A stretch of 64,000 nt of DNA from GCA-2748575 sp965222725. GTDB taxonomy: Bacteria; Pseudomonadota; Gammaproteobacteria; Pseudomonadales; Ketobacteraceae. The stretch lies in contig OZ244969.1 in NCBI GenBank assembly GCA_965222725.1, positions 4,402,001 to 4,466,000 on the forward strand, read 5' to 3'. Position 1 is the stretch's first letter; each line of letters opens with the position of its first letter. Positions 60,572 through 64,000 of the stretch are shown here, in pieces. The notes under the pieces were generated by a model. It ran no database searches and was not told the origin of the DNA. It saw only the letters and a program-made list of their open reading frames with translations. The position numbers and the translations under genes are program-made.

Positions 60572-63500
60572 TCAGTTTTCCTCCTGGGCAGAGACTTCAC
60601 TCTCGATCACGTCTTCCAGAAACACCGGTTTGCCCAGGTGGAAACCCTGCACATAGTCAACGCCGATATCCGCGACGGTTTCCAGAATATCCTGATCGGA
60701 AACAAATTCTGCAATGATCAGTTTCTCCAGAAAATGCCCCATGTCAGTAATGGATTTTACCATGGCGTAGTCTACGTCATCGTTGGCAATGTTTTTCACG
60801 AAGCTGCCATCGATTTTAATAAAGTCCACCGGTAAATGTTTCAGATACGCGTAGGACGACTGGCCAGCACCAAAATCATCCAGTGAAAACCGGCAGCCGA
60901 TTTCACGCATTTCACGGATAAAGTCGGCAGCATCTTCCAGATTCGCCACAGCGGTGGTTTCTGTCACTTCAAAAATCACCTTGTCACGCGGCACACCGGT
61001 GTCCACCAGTTTCTGGAAAATAAAATCCAGAAAGCTGTCGTCATTCATGGAGTGGCCCGACAGGTTAATAGCAAAGCCGCCGATAAATTCCAGAAAGTGA
61101 CGATTGTCAGCCATCCAATCCAGAATATGATTAATCACCCAACGATCCACAGAAGACATGCGGCTGTATTCTTCAGCTGCGCGAATAAAGTCTGCCGGTG
61201 GCAGGTGCTCGCCGTTTTCATCCACCACCGTCAGCAGTATTTCGAAATGGGGTTTATGCAGCGATTCCTCGTTTTCGATGGGAATAATTTTCTGACAGCG
61301 CAGGCGTAACTGGTTGTTGTCCAGTGCACGGTTGATACGTGCCACCCAGGACATGATGTTGTCGCGCTCTTCCATGCGGTCGTCGTTGGGATCAAATACC
61401 TGAATCTCTTTATGGCCGGCTTTTTTGGCCAGAATCGAGGCCGACTCAACGCCTCTTAATAACTCCATCACATGGTTGTTGTTGTGGTCGAACACCACCA
61501 GGGAACCGATACAGGAAATCACAAACTGTTCCTGGTTCCATTCAAAACGTTCCGATTCGATCACCTGCTTAAGGTGATTGGCCTTGCGGTAGGCTTCCGG
61601 TTCATTTTTAACGGTGGCCAGCACGGCAAACTGATCGGCACCCAGGCGGCCCAGTACATCATGGGATTCGCTGGCTGCCACCAGCCGTTTGGCAATGCTG
61701 CGTAGCAGCGTATCGCCAGCTTCGTAACCACAGGTGTTGTTAATGACTTTGAACTCTTCCAGATCAAAGTAACACAGCAGGTAGGATTCGTTGTTTTTCT
61801 TGGAACGAGCCACGCTGCGGGCAAGGCAACGTTCAAATTCCTTGCGGGTTACCAGGCCGGTGAGCTGGTCGTGAGCGGTTTCAAACGCCAGCTGATCGTA
61901 AATTTTCTGCACCAGGGCATCCAGGCCACGGTCCACTGCGGAAAAGCCCTCTTCACTGAGTACCCGTATTTCCCCCTTTTTCAGTTTCAGGGTAACGTCA
62001 ATCAGGTTGATGTCCGCCACCTTCATGCCATGGTGATTCACAAATACAAAGCGGTTGCCGTTTTCACCCAGCCAGGCCAGTTGGTACAGGTGGGTAAACT
62101 CAGACAGGGCATCAAACTCCAGCCACTGGCCTTCTTTCAGTTCCTGCGCCCGTTTAACCCAGCGCTGGAATGATTCGTCACTACCCCGCTCACCCAGTTT
62201 TTTGAATTCCTGCAGGGGGTTTTCCTGCTGAATGGCTTTGGCGTGATAGGTGATCAGATCGGAGTCCTGAATATTTTCAGCATGCAGCAAGCGATCCAGC
62301 TCTTTTATCACATCACTCTGGCGGAACTTCGTCTGGGGAATTTTTGACAAGCCTTTTTCAATCAGCTTTAAAAGTTCGTCTTCCGAGAAAGTAATCTTTT
62401 CCACATCCCAGGCGCCGGGAGACAAACGCAGCACCAGCTGATCAATCACCAGCAGAGTTGTGGCCCATGCGCGGCTTTCAATGCCTTCCCTGAACAGGCA
62501 CAGGCGCATCAGTTCCCGCCAGCCGGCCTCCAGCAGATTCACCACGGCCAGCGGAATACGCTTTTCCGCCAGGCGCTGATTGATTTCGTCCTCGATCTGA
62601 TTATTGGCGAGGTTTATTTTTTCCTGGCCACGGCAGGCTTCGGTAACACGATCCAGGTTGCGCTGGATCACCCGTTTTTCGCGGTCAATTTCGTGGTGCA
62701 GATGTTGTTGCGCACTCTCAAATACGGCGATATCGGTTTCATAGTTGTTGAGAACTTCCGACACCGTCCGTTCCACAGCCTTTTTATTGTTGGCCAGGTT
62801 AATACTGTCCTTATCCGCCAGCAGCGCCAGGGTATTGATCAGCTGCCGTGCCGGGTGCTTTTCGGCCTGAAACAGGGTGGGATCGTGAAGCATCACTTTC
62901 AGTACCGGCAAGGCAAGCCGGCGCAGCACATCTTTTAACTGGGGTGCAATTCTGGGGGTATCAACAATATTAATGAATAACTGATCCAGCATCTCAATGG
63001 CTTCGCGCTCGCTGTTGCTGATGATGCTGTCATCCGGTACATGCGCCTGTACAAACTCCAGCAGGGGCATCTGGCCACTGTAATCCACCTGCTCTGCTGC
63101 CAGTTGCTGCTGTATTTGCGATATGGCCTGCATGGTGGCGCCGTCGGCCTGGGTAATGGGCGCCGCTGTGGCTGGCGTCTCAACCGGCATTTCCCGAACG
63201 CTGGCCAGGGCTTCCGCCCGGGTTTGCTCGGCCTGCTCGCCGGCAGACATTTTCTGGTGCAGCCGCATCAAACGGCTGGCAGTTGAATAGGCCGTGCGGG
63301 CCCGGGTAAGGCTTTCCTGTAATCGGGTCAGGCTGATACCGGCCGCGGGTGCTGCGGGAGCCTGCCCGACCTGTGCCGGCTGCGCAGGCGCCGGGGCTGC
63401 CTGTGGCTCATCACCGTAACTGACTTCCGCCAGAGGCAACGAACCGAAATTCGCCGGTGCCCGCGCGGGCTGAGAACCGTTTTGTGCGGAAGGTGGCGTG

Positions 63501-64000
63501 GAAGGCTGCGAAGAAGATTGTGCAGAAGGTGCTGATGCACCCTGCTGATGGTTGGTATTTGCCGGTGCGCTACTTGCACCCGGTGCTGTTGGATTTTTCT
63601 GTTCTTTGGCATCGGTGCCAAAGGTATCGCCGGACGCCTTACGTTTTTTCAAAGCCTCGGCGGCCAGATAACGATGCACATCAATATCCGGCAGCACACC
63701 GTTTTCCCGCAGCACTTTATTCAGCTGCTGATACAGGCGCCCCAGCCGGTCCACCACCCGCTCCTGAAACACACGGAAAATCTGCCGTTCAATTTTCTGA
63801 TCAAAGCGCAGATGGCGAATGCAACGGTGTAACGACCGGCAAACGGATGAAGGGGAAAAGGGATTCTGGGTGCTGGTATTGGTTTTCAGGGGAAAAGCCG
63901 CATCAAGCCGCAACTGCAGTTCCAGCAAGGGCTCCTTGAATTGCAGGTCTGCCCGGGATACCACCACCCGCACAATCAGCCAGTCTTCAAAGTCCTCTTT
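60572..64000 (-). CDS. DUF1631-GGDEF-EAL protein, N-terminus beyond window
   Basis: A leftward frame open through the right edge; a GTG at 63973 is internal, and upstream codons (KEDFEDWLI) are in frame. A DUF1631-like region, split by an Ala/Gln/Pro/Ser-rich linker at about residues 120-220 of the visible part, is followed by a GGDEF-like domain and an EAL-like domain. The GGDEF signature is degenerate (LGADQF), so cyclase activity is unlikely. In the EAL domain the signature is FEILL, while the NLSG Asn, ExTE and DDFG positions are conserved. It probably binds or hydrolyses c-di-GMP, or binds GTP in its degenerate domain. Confidence 0.85.
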   Translation of the reverse strand, partial: KEDFEDWLIVRVVVSRADLQFKEPLLELQLRLDAAFPLKTNTSTQNPFSPSSVCRSLHRCIRHLRFDQKIERQIFRVFQERVVDRLGRLYQQLNKVLRENGVLPDIDVHRYLAAEALKKRKASGDTFGTDAKEQKNPTAPGASSAPANTNHQQGASAPSAQSSSQPSTPPSAQNGSQPARAPANFGSLPLAEVSYGDEPQAAPAPAQPAQVGQAPAAPAAGISLTRLQESLTRARTAYSTASRLMRLHQKMSAGEQAEQTRAEALASVREMPVETPATAAPITQADGATMQAISQIQQQLAAEQVDYSGQMPLLEFVQAHVPDDSIISNSEREAIEMLDQLFINIVDTPRIAPQLKDVLRRLALPVLKVMLHDPTLFQAEKHPARQLINTLALLADKDSINLANNKKAVERTVSEVLNNYETDIAVFESAQQHLHHEIDREKRVIQRNLDRVTEACRGQEKINLANNQIEDEINQRLAEKRIPLAVVNLLEAGWRELMRLCLFREGIESRAWATTLLVIDQLVLRLSPGAWDVEKITFSEDELLKLIEKGLSKIPQTKFRQSDVIKELDRLLHAENIQDSDLITYHAKAIQQENPLQEFKKLGERGSDESFQRWVKRAQELKEGQWLEFDALSEFTHLYQLAWLGENGNRFVFVNHHGMKVADINLIDVTLKLKKGEIRVLSEEGFSAVDRGLDALVQKIYDQLAFETAHDQLTGLVTRKEFERCLARSVARSKKNNESYLLCYFDLEEFKVINNTCGYEAGDTLLRSIAKRLVAASESHDVLGRLGADQFAVLATVKNEPEAYRKANHLKQVIESERFEWNQEQFVISCIGSLVVFDHNNNHVMELLRGVESASILAKKAGHKEIQVFDPNDDRMEERDNIMSWVARINRALDNNQLRLRCQKIIPIENEESLHKPHFEILLTVVDENGEHLPPADFIRAAEEYSRMSSVDRWVINHILDWMADNRHFLEFIGGFAINLSGHSMNDDSFLDFIFQKLVDTGVPRDKVIFEVTETTAVANLEDAADFIREMREIGCRFSLDDFGAGQSSYAYLKHLPVDFIKIDGSFVKNIANDDVDYAMVKSITDMGHFLEKLIIAEFVSDQDILETVADIGVDYVQGFHLGKPVFLEDVIESEVSAQEEN

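Noticed and set aside
1..64000. Prophage, insertion sequence, integron, CRISPR or tRNA genes
   Set aside because: No integrase, transposase, capsid or Cas protein, no direct-repeat array and no tRNA-like cloverleaf was recognised.

Overview
The window looks like chromosomal DNA of a free-living, probably marine, gammaproteobacterium with lipid or hydrocarbon-degrading habits. The grounds are an exosortase (EpsH/XrtA type) exopolysaccharide locus, a FadL-type outer membrane channel, several short-chain dehydrogenases, acyl-CoA ligases, a P450, YfaZ and SPOR-domain proteins, and c-di-GMP proteins. I cannot name the genus from sequence alone. No tRNA, rRNA, transposase, phage gene or CRISPR array was seen, and gene density is ordinary. 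REGION 1 (1-24.9 kb) is an exopolysaccharide locus in several back-to-back transcription units. A leftward unit holds a WecG/TagA glycosyltransferase, a LegB-like 4,6-dehydratase, a sugar nucleotidyltransferase, a second SDR, a NodB-type deacetylase and a flippase cut by the window edge. A rightward deacetylase-like gene (5272) follows. A second leftward unit encodes a stand-alone adenylation-thiolation didomain with a glycine-like specificity code, two alpha/beta hydrolases of the exosortase-associated kind, and a heparinase II/III-like protein. A VanZ-like membrane protein points rightward at 12 kb. The core leftward unit (20271 to 12985) encodes Wza-like export lipoprotein, Wzz-like chain-length protein, a degenerate BY-kinase, an outer membrane beta-barrel protein, exosortase fused to EpsI, and the initiating sugar transferase. 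A TviB-like UDP-sugar dehydrogenase is divergent from it across a 375-bp region with two tandem palindromes. A SPOR protein, RfbA and RfbB close the region. REGION 2 (25.1-29.2 kb) is a rightward operon of a PaaI-type thioesterase, a small Rieske protein, three consecutive SDRs and an acyl-CoA-binding protein, followed by a YfaZ-like outer membrane protein and a bidirectional terminator. REGION 3 (29.3-46.5 kb and 55.2-57.0 kb) looks like one dispersed catabolic regulon. The same 22-bp inverted repeat (AAACARTCA-N4-TGNTTGTTT) lies in five promoter regions. These serve a zinc-independent MDR reductase; an SDR with a ThuA-like protein; a 2-oxo acid dehydrogenase E1alpha/E1beta/E2 set (E2 with two E3-binding domains, no E3); a P450; an acyl-CoA ligase with a thioredoxin-like protein; a TetR regulator; a FadL-type porin; and a second acyl-CoA ligase. 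I infer uptake, CoA activation and oxidation of an unidentified hydrophobic acid, controlled by the TetR protein at 43907. REGION 4 (46.7-64 kb) is mixed: an HD-GYP protein, an amidase, a voltage-sensor-like protein without an evident pore, a lipoprotein with a long structured leader, a 7TMR-DISM hybrid histidine kinase (another is at 33.5 kb), an NfeD/SPFH pair, a carotenoid oxygenase divergent from a PadR regulator over a palindromic operator, and a DUF1631-GGDEF-EAL protein running off the right edge.
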